64,000 bases of DNA from Eucalyptus grandis (Eukaryota > Streptophyta > Magnoliopsida > Myrtales > Myrtaceae): contig NC_052614.1 of NCBI RefSeq assembly GCF_016545825.1, positions 37,480,072 through 37,544,071 of the forward strand, written 5' to 3'. The position numbers and the translations under genes are program-made. The notes under the pieces were generated by a model. The model searched no databases and had not been told where the DNA came from. It worked only from the letters and a program-made list of their open reading frames with translations. Each line of letters begins with the position of its first letter. Within the stretch, counting starts at the first letter, position 1. Positions 12,561 to 25,269 of this stretch are shown piece by piece.

Positions 12561-13100
12561 TCAAACACCACTCGCGCCTTCTTGAAACAAATAGGGGTAC
12601 TTTTCCTTCATCTGATCCTCACTTTCCTATGTGGCTTCCTCCATATCATGATGTCGCCATAATACCTTGACCAATGGGATCTTCTTGGTCCTAAGAATTT
12701 GCTCCTTTCGATCCAGTATATGTACAGGCTCTTCAATGTACCTTACTTTCTCATCCACTTTGATGGCTTCATGATCGAGTATGTGACCAGGATCCGGCTG
12801 GTACTTCCTCAACATCAATACATGAAACACATCGTGCAGATTTTCTAACTTAGGAGGTAATGCTAAACGATAAGCCACATCTCCTATCCTCTCGAGTATT
12901 TCAAAAGGTCCAACAAATCTAGGGCTTAACTTACCCTTCATCCGGAATCGAGATATTCCTTTCATTGGAGATACCTTAAGGAATACATGGTCTCCTACAC
13001 TAAATTCCAAAGGCCTTCTACATCTATCTGCGTAGTCCTTTTGTCTACTCTGAGCCGTTCTAAGTCTTTCTCTGATAATTTCAACAGCTTCGGTGGTAAC
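12561..13100 (-). pseudogene. pol: Element C pol tail: integrase C-terminus and chromodomain-like module
   Basis: This continues the 940-codon frame in the same phase after a TAA at 13101-13103 that replaces a glutamine codon. The 127 codons from 13010 to 12627 include 'VGDHVFLKVSPMKG', 'RFVGPFEILERIG', 'HDVFHVLMLRKY' and the chromodomain-like 'EEPVHILDRKEQ...IPLVKVLWRHH'. A second stop, TAG at 12624-12626, sits where the family has tryptophan (EEATW). After it the phase stays open to a TGA at 12561-12563. In this clade the module is thought to steer integration toward particular chromatin. Confidence 0.85.
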
Positions 13101-15923
13101 TTATACCAGTTCAGGTCCTGTCAACTTCCTTTCACCTACTTCACTCCAACAGACAGGAGTCCTACATCTCCTTCCATACAATGCTTCATAGGGAGCCATA
13201 CCTATACTCTTTTGAAAGCTTTTGTTATAGGTAAACTTTACCAAATGCAATCTTTCATCCCAATTTCCTTTGAAATCAATTACACAAGCCCTTAACATAT
13301 CTTCCACTATCTGGATTACTCTTTCTGTTTGTCCATCGGTCTGAGGATGAAAAGTAGTACTAAATTGAAGCTTACTCCCTAATGCAATTTGAAGACTTCT
13401 CCAAAAATTTGAAGTAAACCTTGAATCCCGATCTAAAGTAATGGTTATTGGAACACCATGTAAGCGTACCACTTGACTTACATACATGTCTGCATACTTA
13501 TCCATTGGGTAGTCCATGTGAATCGCTAAGAAATGTGCCGATTTAGTCAAACGATCCACTATAACCCAGATCGAGTCATGACTACTTGACGTCCTTGGCA
13601 ATCCTTGCACAAAGTCCATTGTTATATGTTCCCATTTCCATTCCGGAATGTCTAATGGTCTCAAAAGTCCTGCGGGTTTATGATGTTCCGCTTTTACTTG
13701 CTGGCACGTCAAACATTGAGAAACATGCTTAGCCGTATCTGCCTTCATACCGTTCCACCAAAATTGCTGACGCAGATTTCTATACATCTTTGTACTTCCT
13801 AGGTGGATACTATAATTACTCTTATGTGCCTCCGACAGAATTTCCTTCCTCAATTCCTCATTATCGGGAACACAAAGTCGTCCTTGACATCTTACTATTC
13901 CATCATCAGAGATTTGAAATTTTGATCTTTTCCCTAAAGATACAGCATCTTTCACTTTCAAAATCTCTAGGTCAGATTCTTGCAGGATTTTAATTTTCTG
14001 GATAATCTCTGGCTCAATCCTTAATGCACTAAGCATGCCAGTAAGACAATCCATTTCCAATTTAAATTCGGAGTTTGCTACAGATTCTAACAACTCCCGT
14101 TCTGCCATCCTCAAACTGGCCATTTCCATAGCTGACTTACAACTAAGAGCATCCGCTACTCTATTCGCTTTCCCTGGATGATATCTTATCTCACAATCAT
14201 AATCCTTCAACAACTCCATCCATCTCCTTTGTCTCATGTTCAACTCCTTTTGTGAGAACAGATACTTCAAACTTTTATGATCCGTGTAAATCTCAAACTT
14301 TTCCCCATACAAATAGTGTCTCCATATCTTCAAGGCAAACACTATAGCTGCTAGTTCTAAATCATGCATCGGATAATTCAGCTCATGGGGTTTCAATTGT
14401 CTGGATGCATAGGCTACGACTTTGCCATGCTGCATCAACACACATCCTAGTCCTTTGTGAGATGCATCACTATACAATGTAAAACCATAAGGTCCAGTAG
14501 GTATAGTCACAATTGGAGCTGAAGTCAATTTCCTTTTGAGCTCTTGGAAACTCCTTTCACATTCCCCATTCCACTCAAATTTCACATTCTTTCGGGTCAA
14601 TTTAGTTAAAGGTCCGGCCAGTCGTGAAAATCCTTCAGTGAATCTTCTATAATAACTAGCCAGTCCTAAGAAACTTTGTATTTCAGTGGGTGTCGTTGGT
14701 CTTGGCCAATTTACTACCATTTCAACTTTTGCCGGGTCTACTGCAATTCCTTTTCCTGACACCACATGTCCTAGAAATATTATTCGGTCCAACCAGAATT
14801 CACACTTACTAAACTTAGCATACAACTTATGCTCTCTCAGGGTCTGCAAAACTATTCTCAAATGTTGCTCATGCTCTTTAGGCCCTTTTGAATATACCAA
14901 AATATCATCAATAAAAACAATTACAAATTGGTCTAAATAAGGCTGAAATATTCTATTCATCAAATCCATAAATGCAGCCGGTGCGTTAGTCAATCCAAAT
15001 GGCATAACAAGGAACTCATAGTGTCCATAACGAGTCCTGAACGCGGTCTTAGGAATGTCCTCCTTCTTAATTCTTAACTGATGGTATCCTGACCTCAAGT
15101 CAATCTTAGAGAAGACCGAACTTCCCTGGAGTTGGTCAAACAAGTCATCAATTCTAGGCAAAGGATACTTATTCTTAATGGTCACCTGATTCAGCTGCCT
15201 ATAATCAATACACAAGCACATCGATCCATCTTTCTTTTTCACAAACAAGACCGGTGCACCCCAAGGTGAAGCACTTGGTCTAATGAATCCTTTGTCAAGT
15301 AACTCCTGCAGTTGCCCTTTCAACTCCTTCAATTCAACTAAGGCCATCCTAAATGGGGCTTTTGATATTGGTCCTGTTCCAGGCATTAATTCAATTTCAA
15401 ATTCAATCTCCCGCTCTAGCGGCAATCCAGGCAATTCCTCAGGGAATACATCTTGAAATTCGTTAACTACACGAACTTCCTCAAGTTTAGGCTCCTCCCT
15501 TGCATAATCTCTAACTATGGCTAGGTACCCTTGACATCCCTTGTCAAGTAACTTATAGGCTTCTACTGCCGAAATAAGTGCTACAGGAAGATGGGTTTGA
15601 CCTCCTAAAAATTCACAACTAGATTGATCAGGTAAAACGAATTGAACTATTCTTCTATAACAATCCATTCTAGCCCGATACTTACGAAGCCAGTCCATTC
15701 CTATAATAACGTCAAAATCATACATAGCCATTACAACCAAATCTATTTCCATATCCTTTCCTCCCATTGATATCTTACAATTTCCACACACCAGCGTAGA
15801 CAATACCATATCCTTTAAAGGTGTGGAAACACAAAGAGGCGTCTCAAGAGGCATAACTTCTATCTTATTCAAACGTCTATATCTTTCAGACACAAATGAA
15901 TGCGTTGCACCCGTATCAAACAA
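13101..15923 (-). CDS. pol: Element C pol: protease-RT-RNase H-integrase, 940 codons, open
   Basis: One uninterrupted frame. The protease motif is DTGATHSF (Asp 3). The reverse transcriptase has [12 protein letters not shown] (Asp 275) and FIDD at 337-340. RNase H has Asp 486, Glu 523, Asp 548 and Asp 591. The integrase zinc finger has His 700/707 and Cys 737/740. The integrase core has Asp 770, Asp 831 and Glu 867, with the last pair 35 residues apart as expected for D-D-35-E. All catalytic positions I can identify are present. The methionine shown is internal: the protein would normally be made as a gag-pol fusion, but a 1-nt frameshift at about 15997 separates it from gag. The frame ends at a premature TAA. 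Confidence 0.93.
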   Translation of the reverse strand: MFDTGATHSFVSERYRRLNKIEVMPLETPLCVSTPLKDMVLSTLVCGNCKISMGGKDMEIDLVVMAMYDFDVIIGMDWLRKYRARMDCYRRIVQFVLPDQSSCEFLGGQTHLPVALISAVEAYKLLDKGCQGYLAIVRDYAREEPKLEEVRVVNEFQDVFPEELPGLPLEREIEFEIELMPGTGPISKAPFRMALVELKELKGQLQELLDKGFIRPSASPWGAPVLFVKKKDGSMCLCIDYRQLNQVTIKNKYPLPRIDDLFDQLQGSSVFSKIDLRSGYHQLRIKKEDIPKTAFRTRYGHYEFLVMPFGLTNAPAAFMDLMNRIFQPYLDQFVIVFIDDILVYSKGPKEHEQHLRIVLQTLREHKLYAKFSKCEFWLDRIIFLGHVVSGKGIAVDPAKVEMVVNWPRPTTPTEIQSFLGLASYYRRFTEGFSRLAGPLTKLTRKNVKFEWNGECERSFQELKRKLTSAPIVTIPTGPYGFTLYSDASHKGLGCVLMQHGKVVAYASRQLKPHELNYPMHDLELAAIVFALKIWRHYLYGEKFEIYTDHKSLKYLFSQKELNMRQRRWMELLKDYDCEIRYHPGKANRVADALSCKSAMEMASLRMAERELLESVANSEFKLEMDCLTGMLSALRIEPEIIQKIKILQESDLEILKVKDAVSLGKRSKFQISDDGIVRCQGRLCVPDNEELRKEILSEAHKSNYSIHLGSTKMYRNLRQQFWWNGMKADTAKHVSQCLTCQQVKAEHHKPAGLLRPLDIPEWKWEHITMDFVQGLPRTSSSHDSIWVIVDRLTKSAHFLAIHMDYPMDKYADMYVSQVVRLHGVPITITLDRDSRFTSNFWRSLQIALGSKLQFSTTFHPQTDGQTERVIQIVEDMLRACVIDFKGNWDERLHLVKFTYNKSFQKSIGMAPYEALYGRRCRTPVCWSEVGERKLTGPELV

Positions 15924-15961
15924 TGCATATGCCTTTTTACCATTAATAAGGATTGTACCTG

Positions 15962-17143
15962 AGATAACATTTTTGGAAGCTTCCGCTTCCTCCTGGTGAT
16001 CGCATACACCCTTCCTTGTGCAGGTGGTCTCTGAGGATTTCCTTGTGGGTTCGACCTAACAGCACTCTGATATCCCTGTCGCACTGAGCCAACACTCACT
16101 TGCGACCTCTCTTGTGGGCAATTTCTCCTAAGATGACCCACTTGTCCACAACCAAAACATTTCAGTTGTCCCGTGCAAGGTCCTGGGCCATGGTGTCCAT
16201 TACACTTCTGACAAATACCAGGCTGATAGGGTGCTTTCCCTATATTCAGACCACTCCTTGCTCCTCCAAAATTCCCAAAATTACTCTTCTTCTTCACATT
16301 CCAGGTCCGACCTTGACCAAAATAAGGTATCTTCCCCTTTCTCCCATCATTAAAATTCAATGGTTTCTTAAACTCCGACCGTTCTCCCAACAGCTCCTGC
16401 TCCACTAACTGGGCCCTTTCATAAATCTCGTTATAATCTCTTATGTTCAGAGGCACCAGTTGCTTCCTAATGTCAGTCCTCAACCCTTTCAGGAATCTCT
16501 TAGCCTTCTCTTCCTGATCCTCAATCAATCTAGGAGCATATCTAGACAATTCAGAAAATCTAGCCTCATACTGGTCTATCGTCAACCCCTTTTGTTCTAG
16601 CTGAACAAATTCAGTAATCTTCCTATCCTTAGCACAATCAGAGAAATGCTTCCTATTGAAAGCTCTAACAAACTCCTCCCAGTTAACATCAGTACCTGGT
16701 GGAAAGATTATATCCTTCGAAGCTCTCCACCAAAACTTCGCATTTCCCTCCAATTGGTACTTTGCTAAAACTATTTTCTCAACATCAGTGCAGTCCAACA
16801 GACAAAAAATTCGTTCCATCCCATCAATCCATTGCTCCGCCTCCTCAGGACTTCCTATTCCGTTGAACTTAAGTGGCTTCAGCTTCAGAAACTGGTCCAC
16901 TAGTCCTTGAGTACGGCGTTCTGCTCCGGGCTGTTGCTACGCCTGCCTTTCCATAAGATTTCCAATATTGGCTAATGCTTGCAGGATGTCTTCCATTCGG
17001 GGTTCAGCCCTTGCAGAAGAGGCTTCAGCCCTCGATGGATGAGCACTTCCAGCTCGCACCATGACTTTCCTACAATTTCCAAGCATTGCCTCAGGAATAA
17101 TCTGAGACTCACTGCCTCCATTCAAAGCAACTACTACTACCAC
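15962..17143 (-). pseudogene. gag: Element C gag (capsid and zinc knuckles), broken
   Basis: Codons from 16900 downward give the retrotransposon capsid domain (residues 1-170), with FWWRASKD and 'YAPRLIEDQEEKAKRFLKGL'. A first Cys/His cluster follows (C230, C233, H237-238, C242), then a canonical CX2CX4HX4C knuckle (C248, C251, H256, C261). An upstream piece (17143-16938, ending MERQA) is in the same phase but cut off by a TAG at a former glutamine. The frame slips near 15997, so the last 40 codons before 15869 are out-of-frame text. The true start codon is unclear because the track begins at GTG codons. Confidence 0.88.
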
Positions 17144-17323
17144 ATAAGTAACATATACATGTTACTGGTACCTAAAGGCAATTCAAAGTAAACTACTAGG
17201 GATCTACTAGTGAGTTCTCATCACCTATTATTCAATTATTCCGTTTTATATCTATGGTGTGCATTGTCATCATGTTCCTCAATTTCCAAATGAGGCTCCT
17301 TATCACTCCACCTATAACCATTC

Positions 17324-17335
17324 GCTCTGATACCA
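17324..17335 (-). other. Primer binding site of element C
   Basis: On the minus strand this reads TGGTATCAGAGC, the complement of the 3' end of plant initiator tRNA-Met. It lies 12 nt inside the 5' LTR boundary at 17348. Confidence 0.88.
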
Positions 17336-17347
17336 ACAAAAGGGCGT

Positions 17348-20300
17348 TGTGGCACCCCGAACCCTTCGGCGGTCGCCACAAGCACCAAGGTTACATCTTA
17401 TTACCCTTTCATATATACTTAGTAGAAGCGTCGTTATTCAAAAGCATTTTTTTTTTTTAGAAGCGGTCCCAGCGCGACATTACTAGCGGAAGCAAAATAA
17501 AGCATCACCATCTATCCCCCTTCCAATCCATGATACCAATACACACCACTAATCACCATGATTTTATAAACAAGCCAGGACACCTTATTTACATATACTT
17601 TCAAGATGGGACTCCCTTTTGGGTCGATACATAAAAGGAAAAGCTAGGACTCTGCCATGTCCAGCCTAAAATCCCAAAAAGAACCCTCGACCCTCTACAT
17701 CCATATACACAACCCCCATCATAGTTGTCGGCTAACTATCCAAAAAGAAACAGCCCCTACTCGTCACGCTCGGGCCTCACACCCAGTCCGGTGTGTCAGG
17801 CAGTGGCGGCGGCAGCATCCCTCTCATCACCCCATCGCGGCAAACATGGACAGAGACAAACTCCTGAACGACTGGGCCCCTAGCCAGGCCTATGTCGTAA
17901 GTGACAAAACAATGCACACGTATGTAGGTGAGTCCGGGCACAGAAGGACAGCTGAACTCCTCACACTCTACCTCGACGTCAGACGGTAACCCGTAAAATG
18001 CACCCCGCGCGATGGTAGGAAGCGGCATACTGCTAATCTGAAATGTTGGTCCCCAAAGGGGTGAGTACCACCACTCAACAGATAAGGAATCCATTAACAA
18101 CTCAATGCATCATGCAAATCATACATGCATTGCATGCGTTACTTACCTTGAAGCCATGCGTCATCATATCATGGTATCATTATATCATACATGTCATCAT
18201 CATCATGGCATCGTTATATCATACATGTCATCATCATCATGGCATCATCATATGCATGTCATCATGCCATAATATCATCATATCATCATCATCATCATCA
18301 TATATCATCATCACTATCATCATCATGCATGTCATCATGCCTTATCATATATCATCATCACTATCATCATCATGCATATTATCATGCATATCATACCATG
18401 GGTGATCATCATATCACATCACATATCATCATCATCATCATGCATCATCATGCATATCATACCATGGGTGATCATCATATCACATCACATATCATCATCA
18501 TCATCACGCATATCATGCTATGGGTTAATTTTCATCTTTATCTTTAAATTTGATCACCACATCACCCATTTCTCAAATCATCAATTTCATCATCCCCTCG
18601 GGCAAAGACCTCCGAGGCTTTCGGCATTCAGCCATCCCAGGCCACCGGGCATCGGGCCCACCACATTCTGGGCATCTCGCATCCGAACTGGCATCACGAG
18701 GCATTCCCTTCAGGCAGAAACCTCCGACAGGGCTTCCGGCATTTACACTATCTGGCTGGGCATCCCGTAGCCCAAATCCTGGCATCGCGAGCCATTTCCT
18801 TCGACCAGAAACCTCCGACGGGCTTCCGGCACCCCCACGTTCCGGGCATCCTGAATCTCCCAGGGCCATCCGGCAATGCATCTCTATACATTCCGGGCAT
18901 TATCCTCCACCACAACCACCTCCTCACTTATCATTATCCACACTTATCATTATTTTGATCTCAATTTAACATGGCATATGGCGTGACATCAAACAAGTCA
19001 TACTTGGCATAAGATTCACACATGCATCTCAATTCGATGTCATACATACACCAAGACTTTATCACACATGAAACATAGATAAATTAAATGGAATCTAAGG
19101 CCAATAAAATAATCTATTTTATTTTATTTTTACTTTATTTTATTTATTTATTTATTATTTATTTATTATTTATTATTTCATTAAATTTAATATCTATAAA
19201 TTCCCAAAATTATAAAAAAATTCAAGCAATTATTAAACAAACCAATAGGATGATAATTACATGCAAAATTCATGGCCAAATTGAATTTTTACACAATCTC
19301 ACATTTTTCACAAACATCCTATGATTCTCGGATGAAACCAGAATGCACGGTTTCAGAAGAAATTCAACTAAAATATCCATATGGCCTCCAAAAATTATGA
19401 AATTTTACTGAGTTTTAGTCAAGACATTTTCGTACAACTTTCATGCATAACTCCAAACGATATTCCTTTTAGATTATTTTATACAGTCTCACGAAGCATC
19501 TGGATCTATTACCGCATCGTCCAGTGTATACCTCTCCGAAATATTGAGTTTTGGCCTACCTATTCTCTTTTTTTTCCTCTGAAATTTGGATATGTTATAC
19601 ATCAAGATGTCCTTTACAAGTTTCAAGAAGAGATCTAAGTCAAATAACCAGAATATGGTCACCATTTAGGTCCATGAAGTCTCGGGTGTCTCGGAATACA
19701 TCACCAGAATCACCGTCTTCAAGATCTAGTCGATTTACCAAGCTATACTTGTTCATTTCACTTCAAATTTGGTTATGTTGTATTTTAAGATGTCCCATAC
19801 AACTTTCATGAAGAAATCGAAGTGAGATTGTCAACACAAACCAACATGCAACCACGAATCCAGCAAGAGGTCAGTAAAAACTTTCCAGATCTGACGTCTC
19901 CGTAGGATGAGACTTTAACCTCTCAAAGCTCCATTATTTTCCACGAAATTTTAGTATGTTGTAGTACAGGATGTTATCTACAACTTTGATGAAGAAATCG
20001 AAGCCAAAATCGGACTCTAAACACACATACAAGCTCAAACAACATTCTGACTCACACGGTCCGAAGAAGAACAGCCATGCCTTTCAAAAATAAACCAACC
20101 ATACCTCGGTTTTTCTCACTTAAACGCCCAAAAATTCAACATGCAAGCAACATACAAACATGCAAGAGAAGCTAGAGGACTCCCACTTGCCTCTAGACTG
20201 GTCGGTTGACGGCGTAGGACGGCGAACAAGGCGGCACACGGCAGCTCCTCCTCCTCTCTCTCTCGGCCTCCCCCTCTTTCTCTCGAAATCTCTCTCTCTC

Positions 20301-20884
20301 TCTCACCCTCTCTCTCGGCCGAATGGGAATCCGGCCACCCCTCTCTCTCTCTTCCCTCTTATACCCCCAAACTCTCATCATTGATAATCATTACTTGCCT
20401 TAACCATGGCCAATGCATGGCCTTCTTCCCTAAGCCAATACATGAGAGTCTAGTGCCACTTGTCCTATTGGACTTTTGAATTTGGGCTTGGGCTTCTTGT
20501 GGCCGGTCGACCACCTCCTCTTGGGCCTCTATTGGGCCGGCCAACTTGGCCCATTAAAAGCTTAGGCCAATGGGCCTAAGGCCCATCCTAAAAATTGACC
20601 TTTTTTCCCTTCTTTTTTTTTTGAATTTCTTCTATAAATATTTTCAATTTTCAATTTTTCATCATAGCCAAAGTCTTGGGACATCTTGTTTATTGAAATT
20701 TAATTTATAAAGCATATGGCCAAGCATAGGTTATTAATCTATCATATTTAAATTCTCACAATCATATGCACAAATTATGTATTTAAGAGACTAATGACTA
20801 AAGCATAAGCCATGGGAAATTTTATCACCTAATTAGAGATTTTAACACACCTTATGGCTTGTCATTAAATTTTGGGATGCCACA
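17348..20884 (-). mobile_element. Element C 5' LTR (3537 bp)
   Basis: The segment begins TGTGGCACCCCGAACCC in plus coordinates and ends GGGATGCCACA, next to GACTC. It is collinear with 8768-12525. Long stretches are identical, for example around 17521-17580. Visible differences are single bases plus repeat copy number in 18150-18520. It carries the same CT tract (20240-20360) and G+C module (18595-18905). On the element strand it would supply the promoter. A candidate TATTTATAG lies near 20630. Confidence 0.92.
18150..18520. repeat. ATC/CAT minisatellite in C 5' LTR
   Basis: This is the same array as at 9580-10165, with only two units carrying 'ataccatgggtgatcatc' (about 18395 and 18460). 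It ends with the same variant unit, 'catgctatgggttaatt'. Confidence 0.88.
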
Positions 20885-21432
20885 GACTCATAGGCTAAAT
20901 TCACTTGGTACCTTACCACTTGGATCCATGAGCTTGTGGTGACCACGATCTGGGTTGATGAGGGCCTAGCTCACTTGGTACCTCATCTCTTCAAAGCGTG
21001 GTTCCGAACGAGGTGGGAGGGTCCTCTGGAAAGTTTTAAAGGACTTGCCGTCGATACCGAGTATGAGGAGGTACTCGATCGCATCATGGATGTTGATATT
21101 TTGAAAGATATCGCAGCGAACGGGGGCTCGAGGCTGAAGGGCCCGGAGTAGAGGTAGCTAATCCTTTAGACATCGACATCCCATATAGTGTCATGGTAGA
21201 CTCGGATCACAATTAGGTAGGGTCCGGGGTAGGATTGGCTTAGTAGCTTCTTTTGGATATAGACTTTTGTATATAAACCTGTAAGACTGACTTAGCGTGT
21301 ATATAAATTTTGTTTTATGAAAAAGGCGTAGCATATGTTTTACTATCCCTAGGTCGGCGACGCGTCCTGGGAACATGGCAATTTAATCGACCGCCAAAGG
21401 TTGTGTGCATTCCCAGGGTTCGAGGCATGACA
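20885..21432 (+). mobile_element. Element B 5' LTR, second piece
   Basis: The sequence after C resumes B's LTR. 'gagcttgtggtgaccacgatctggg' (first bases) through to the terminal TGACA at 21432 matches 40316-40888 of the 3' LTR. A further 60-odd bp present at 40750-40810 are missing here near 21350. The first 45 bases (20885-20930) match the 3' LTR poorly and mark the edge of the 1.4-kb deletion. Confidence 0.85.
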
Positions 21433-21445
21433 TCCCCGCCCGAAG

Positions 21446-21457
21446 TAGTATCAGAGC
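21446..21457 (+). other. Primer binding site of element B
   Basis: TAGTATCAGAGC lies 13 nt after the LTR end. It differs from the initiator tRNA-Met complement TGGTATCAGAGC by one G-to-A change. Confidence 0.8.
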
Positions 21458-21634
21458 TGCTTAGTGTCTGCAGCGATAAGGTGTGATGGGTTATGGGATA
21501 GTTAGTAGGAAATGCCTTTTCTTTAAGCTGATGCATGTGATTGATTAGTTGGTTGATAGATTGGCTGTGTGGGTCACTCAGACTTCTAATTCTGTGTTGG
21601 AATTGGAAAGCAAGTTCTATAAAGAGTCTGTATC

Positions 21635-22076
21635 ATGAGTGATCCGGAATAGAGGACTCATAGGAAGAGGACAGTTGCTTCTGTCACTTGAGGTAGGGCG
21701 CCGACTAGGGTTGATACCCAAGGAAGAGCGCCAACTCAGGCCAGCGCGAGTGTTAGAGTACTGCCACCGGCCGGTACTAGTATAGCAGCACCTGGCAATC
21801 CTAGAATAGGCGAGATAGTCCAAGCGCCTGAGACGTTGCGAAATTTGATGGGACAACAAGCACAGAATCAAGCCGCCGCTATAGCTGTTGCCACTGCTGC
21901 CACTGCTGCAGCCACACCTGCTAAGATTCCACCTGGGAATGTGATTGGGGAGTGACCGATGCATAAGTTTGTAGAGCAATTTCTGAACCTGAACCTACCA
22001 AGGTTCACTGGAAAAGTCGATCCCGAGGCTGCAACCCTTTGGATTAAGGAGCTGGAAAAGGTCTTTGCACTACTGG
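21635..22076 (+). pseudogene. gag: Element B gag, first part
   Basis: The start ATGAGTGATC at 21635 is shared with elements A (29915) and E (56311, with one change). A stop follows five codons later. From about 21955 the recognisable capsid entry 'MHKFVEQFLNLNLPRFTGKVDPEAATLWIKELEKVFALL' is present (first residues: MHKFVEQFLNLNLPRF). It is cut at 22076 by element A and resumes at 33312. Several nonsense changes are visible before the capsid part. Confidence 0.85.
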
Positions 22077-25000
22077 TGTCACACCCCGAACCTCGAGTAC
22101 GCACACATCCATCGGTGGTCGATAGAATTGCGATGTTCACAGGACGCGTCGCCAACCCATTGATTTTATGCACATGCGTAAGCAAACTCATAAAACCCTA
22201 GACAACAATCAAACATAAGGATAGCAAAAGTAGGACAACCAATTAACACAAACCTTACTTTATATACATGCCAAATCAGTCTTACAGGTCTATATACAAA
22301 AGCCCATATTCAAAAAGAGGCTGCAAGGCTAATCCTACCCCGGACCCTACCTACTTGGGATCTGGGTCCACTATGACACTATCAGGGATGTCGATGTCTA
22401 GAAGATTAGCTACCTCTACTCCGAGCTCTTCAACCTTGGGCCCCCGGTTCGCGTCGATATCTACCAAAATATTAGCATCCACGACGAGGTCGAGTACCTC
22501 CGCGTACTCAGCATTGACGGCAGGTCCGTCAAAACCATCCAGAGGGCCCTCCCGGACCCCATTAAGCCCGATACAAAACCACACTTTGAATCGATGAGGT
22601 ACCAATTGAGGTAGGCCCTCATCGACCCATATGGTGGTCACTACGAGCTCACGCGTCTAGGTGGTCCCGTGGATTGGGAGAATAGTATGCTGGGTCTCAA
22701 CCTCTCGTGGCCACCCAAAACGGACATGCCGCATCTCCATATAAGGACCTGTAAAATTTTAAACCACAATAGGGTGAGATAAGGTCTCAGTGACTCTACA
22801 CCTTAAACCCCGATTAGGACGAGAATTCACCTAGAGGCAGCCTAAACATGCACCATAGAGGACTTACCTCGCATTCGCACCTCTCGGCACATTAGTATAT
22901 CTCATATATCATATGCATACAGTAAATTCATTCAATAACTATAACACCTCAATTCGTTTCTCAAACAATCACAGGGGTCCCTATTATAAGACCAAATCGA
23001 TATGACACATCCTATTTCATGCCACACAATTTTGTCCCATAATCAAGTACAGCTATCTCAAGCACTCACACGTGTCCCACTTATCTACGAACCATTGGCC
23101 GCTGCCAACTCAATAGTCGGCGGTCATCCGGTATAACCAAGTGTTGTCTCACCCATTCGAGCACGGCATTGTCTCGCATAAATACATCAGGACGGCATTC
23201 CATAAAAGAGCATCGGTCCAGCCTCTACTACGACCGGTATCCGTTGTCAATGGCATCGTCCCGTGTAAATGAATCAGGACGGGTTCACTACCTCGCGTAA
23301 ACGCATCAGGGCACTTAAGTGATCGCACACACATCCATGCTCGGCCAAGAACATCATGCTTTGCACTCAAATACTTCCATTTCAAATAATAGACTTAGCC
23401 AATTTTCTTCGTATTAAAAATACTCGATAAAATAATTGTGCGTGATCACACAGTCAAATCGAACCATAAAGTGTGATATTCTCCTATTTCAAAATTCCAC
23501 GATTTTATGTAGTACCTAAAATATTTTTGGCATCAAAACTCGACACCTGGTATTTTTTTTTAATTAAATACCATAAATTCATATCTTTGCAATAATAATT
23601 AAAAAATCATCACCAATCACTCAATTGCATAATTTAGTATTTAATTTCACAAATCAACGCATCTATGACGATTAGCATAAAATTTTGATAACCGACTATC
23701 CCGGTATAATTTACACTAATTAAAATTTAATTAAATAAATTGTAAAATATTTAAATTAAACTACTTAATTAATCTACATAAGCTAACCGGGCTAATCTAC
23801 CTAAGTTAATTAAACTAATTTACTAAGGTAACTACATTATCTAATAAGGCTAACTAAATAAGCTAACTAACCACCTAACTAACCAATTGGCCTAACTAAA
23901 TAACCTAACTAGTTGCACTTAGGATTAACACTAATCCTTAATTAACCTAAACTAATCCTACTAAGTGTAATTAACCCCCTAATCAAAGATTAGGATGCTA
24001 ACTCACCGGATTAGCGAGGAAATGGGCTCACGACGACGGCGGTGCAACGGTGGTGAGATCCCGTGTCTATGGCGACTCCAAATGAGGCCCGGACGAGGTT
24101 GAAAACAGCTCGGCAAGCTCACAGCTTGAGCTGGGCTTTCGGTTTTGAGGTGGCTAAACCAAGGGGTTGCTAGGGGACGAGTAGACTGGCTAGGGTGGCG
24201 GACGTGGAGCGGTGGCAATGCTGGCAGCCAGGCGAGGGCTAGCGGGCCGAAGGCAGTTGTAGTCTTCGTCAGGGCCGAGCTAGATGCACGCTTGGGTCAA
24301 GGGGATGGTTGGGATGAGGACTGGCAGGACTAGAGGCGAGCTGGACACAGGCGGTGTCGGGGTTGACTAGCTGTCGCTTGGCTGGACTAAACGGCACGAG
24401 GGACGGCTGGTTGATGGTTTGTATGGGGCTAGGTGAGTGAGGTAGCAACTGCAACAATGGAGAAGAAGATGAAGTGAGGAAGAAGAAGAAAGGAAGAAGA
24501 AGTTGTTGCTGTGGTTCTACTAGAGGGGGGGATGCACACACCAAAGGGAAGAGAGGGGGACAAGGGGGACAAAGGGAAAGAAAGTCAAGGCTTAAGCTAA
24601 TCAAATGGCTCGCAAAATATCAAGGTGATGATGAATAAGCCCCCAAAGTCCAAGCCTCATCCACAAGCCAATTTTCCCTCCCGAAGCTTTACAAACAAGC
24701 CAACTTCAAGGCCAAAAGAGACCCCTTCAGCAGCCCTACGAATTTCCCCTGATTTTCATTCAATTCCTCACCAATTCAAGCCATTTTGGTGACCAAGAAA
24801 TCCCCTTGAAGCTGCTATACGAATTTCCACCATTTTCTCCACAAAACAAAACAAATTGGTGGCCAAAAATTCACTCAAAGGTGCCAATCCGAATTTCCAA
24901 AATTTCTTTTTGTCCAATTTGAATTTTTTTGCAAAATTCCCGGCTCGACGGAATTTTCCCAAAAAATGAGATGATGTCCTAAAAATAAATTATAACACGC

Positions 25001-25244
25001 TCAAACGTTCGATTCCCGAATTCAAAATCAATTTCATGGTTAAAATCAACCGGACATGATTTTAGCACAATCTAACCTACCAGGTAGCTTTTAGGAATTT
25101 TATTGTGATTGTATCCCTTAATAGCTTCACCCTATAGGTCAGTTAACTTGTGAGTGATCAGCTCATAGAAAAAGGACCATAGGCGCGTCGGTGAAAAGCC
25201 AATTTCATTTTATCGTGATGGGGTCGAAAATTCAGGATGTCACA
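22077..25244 (-). mobile_element. Element A 3' LTR (3168 bp)
   Basis: The segment begins TGTCACACCCCGAACCTCG in plus coordinates and ends AGGATGTCACA. It is collinear with 30117-33311. Differences are mostly transitions, as expected for decay of methylated cytosines. It includes an AT-rich stretch of repeated 'ctaacta' words (23750-23960) and a purine-rich GAAGAAG tract (24460-24510). No coding sequence. Confidence 0.9.
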
Positions 25245-25262
25245 ACTTTTCCCCTCTTAGAA
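25245..25262 (-). promoter_or_regulatory. Polypurine tract of element A
   Basis: On the minus strand CTAAGAGGGGAAAAGT stands immediately before the 3' LTR start TGTGACATCC. Confidence 0.78.
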
Positions 25263-25269
25263 AAATTTC

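Larger units (their letters stand above)
8768..20884 (-). mobile_element. Element C: best-preserved Tekay-type chromovirus, minus strand
   Basis: C is a complete 12.1-kb LTR retrotransposon with LTRs at 8768-12525 and 17348-20884. The terminal pattern on its own strand is TGTGGCA...TGCCACA. A primer site lies at 17324-17335, gag and pol between the LTRs, and a polypurine tract at 12526-12540. The target duplication is GGCTC/GACTC. The LTRs look about 95-97 percent identical by eye outside repeat-length differences, so it is younger than A, B and E. Four small lesions break the gag-pol frame. The chromodomain-like tail and long LTRs support Tekay/Del assignment. Confidence 0.92.
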
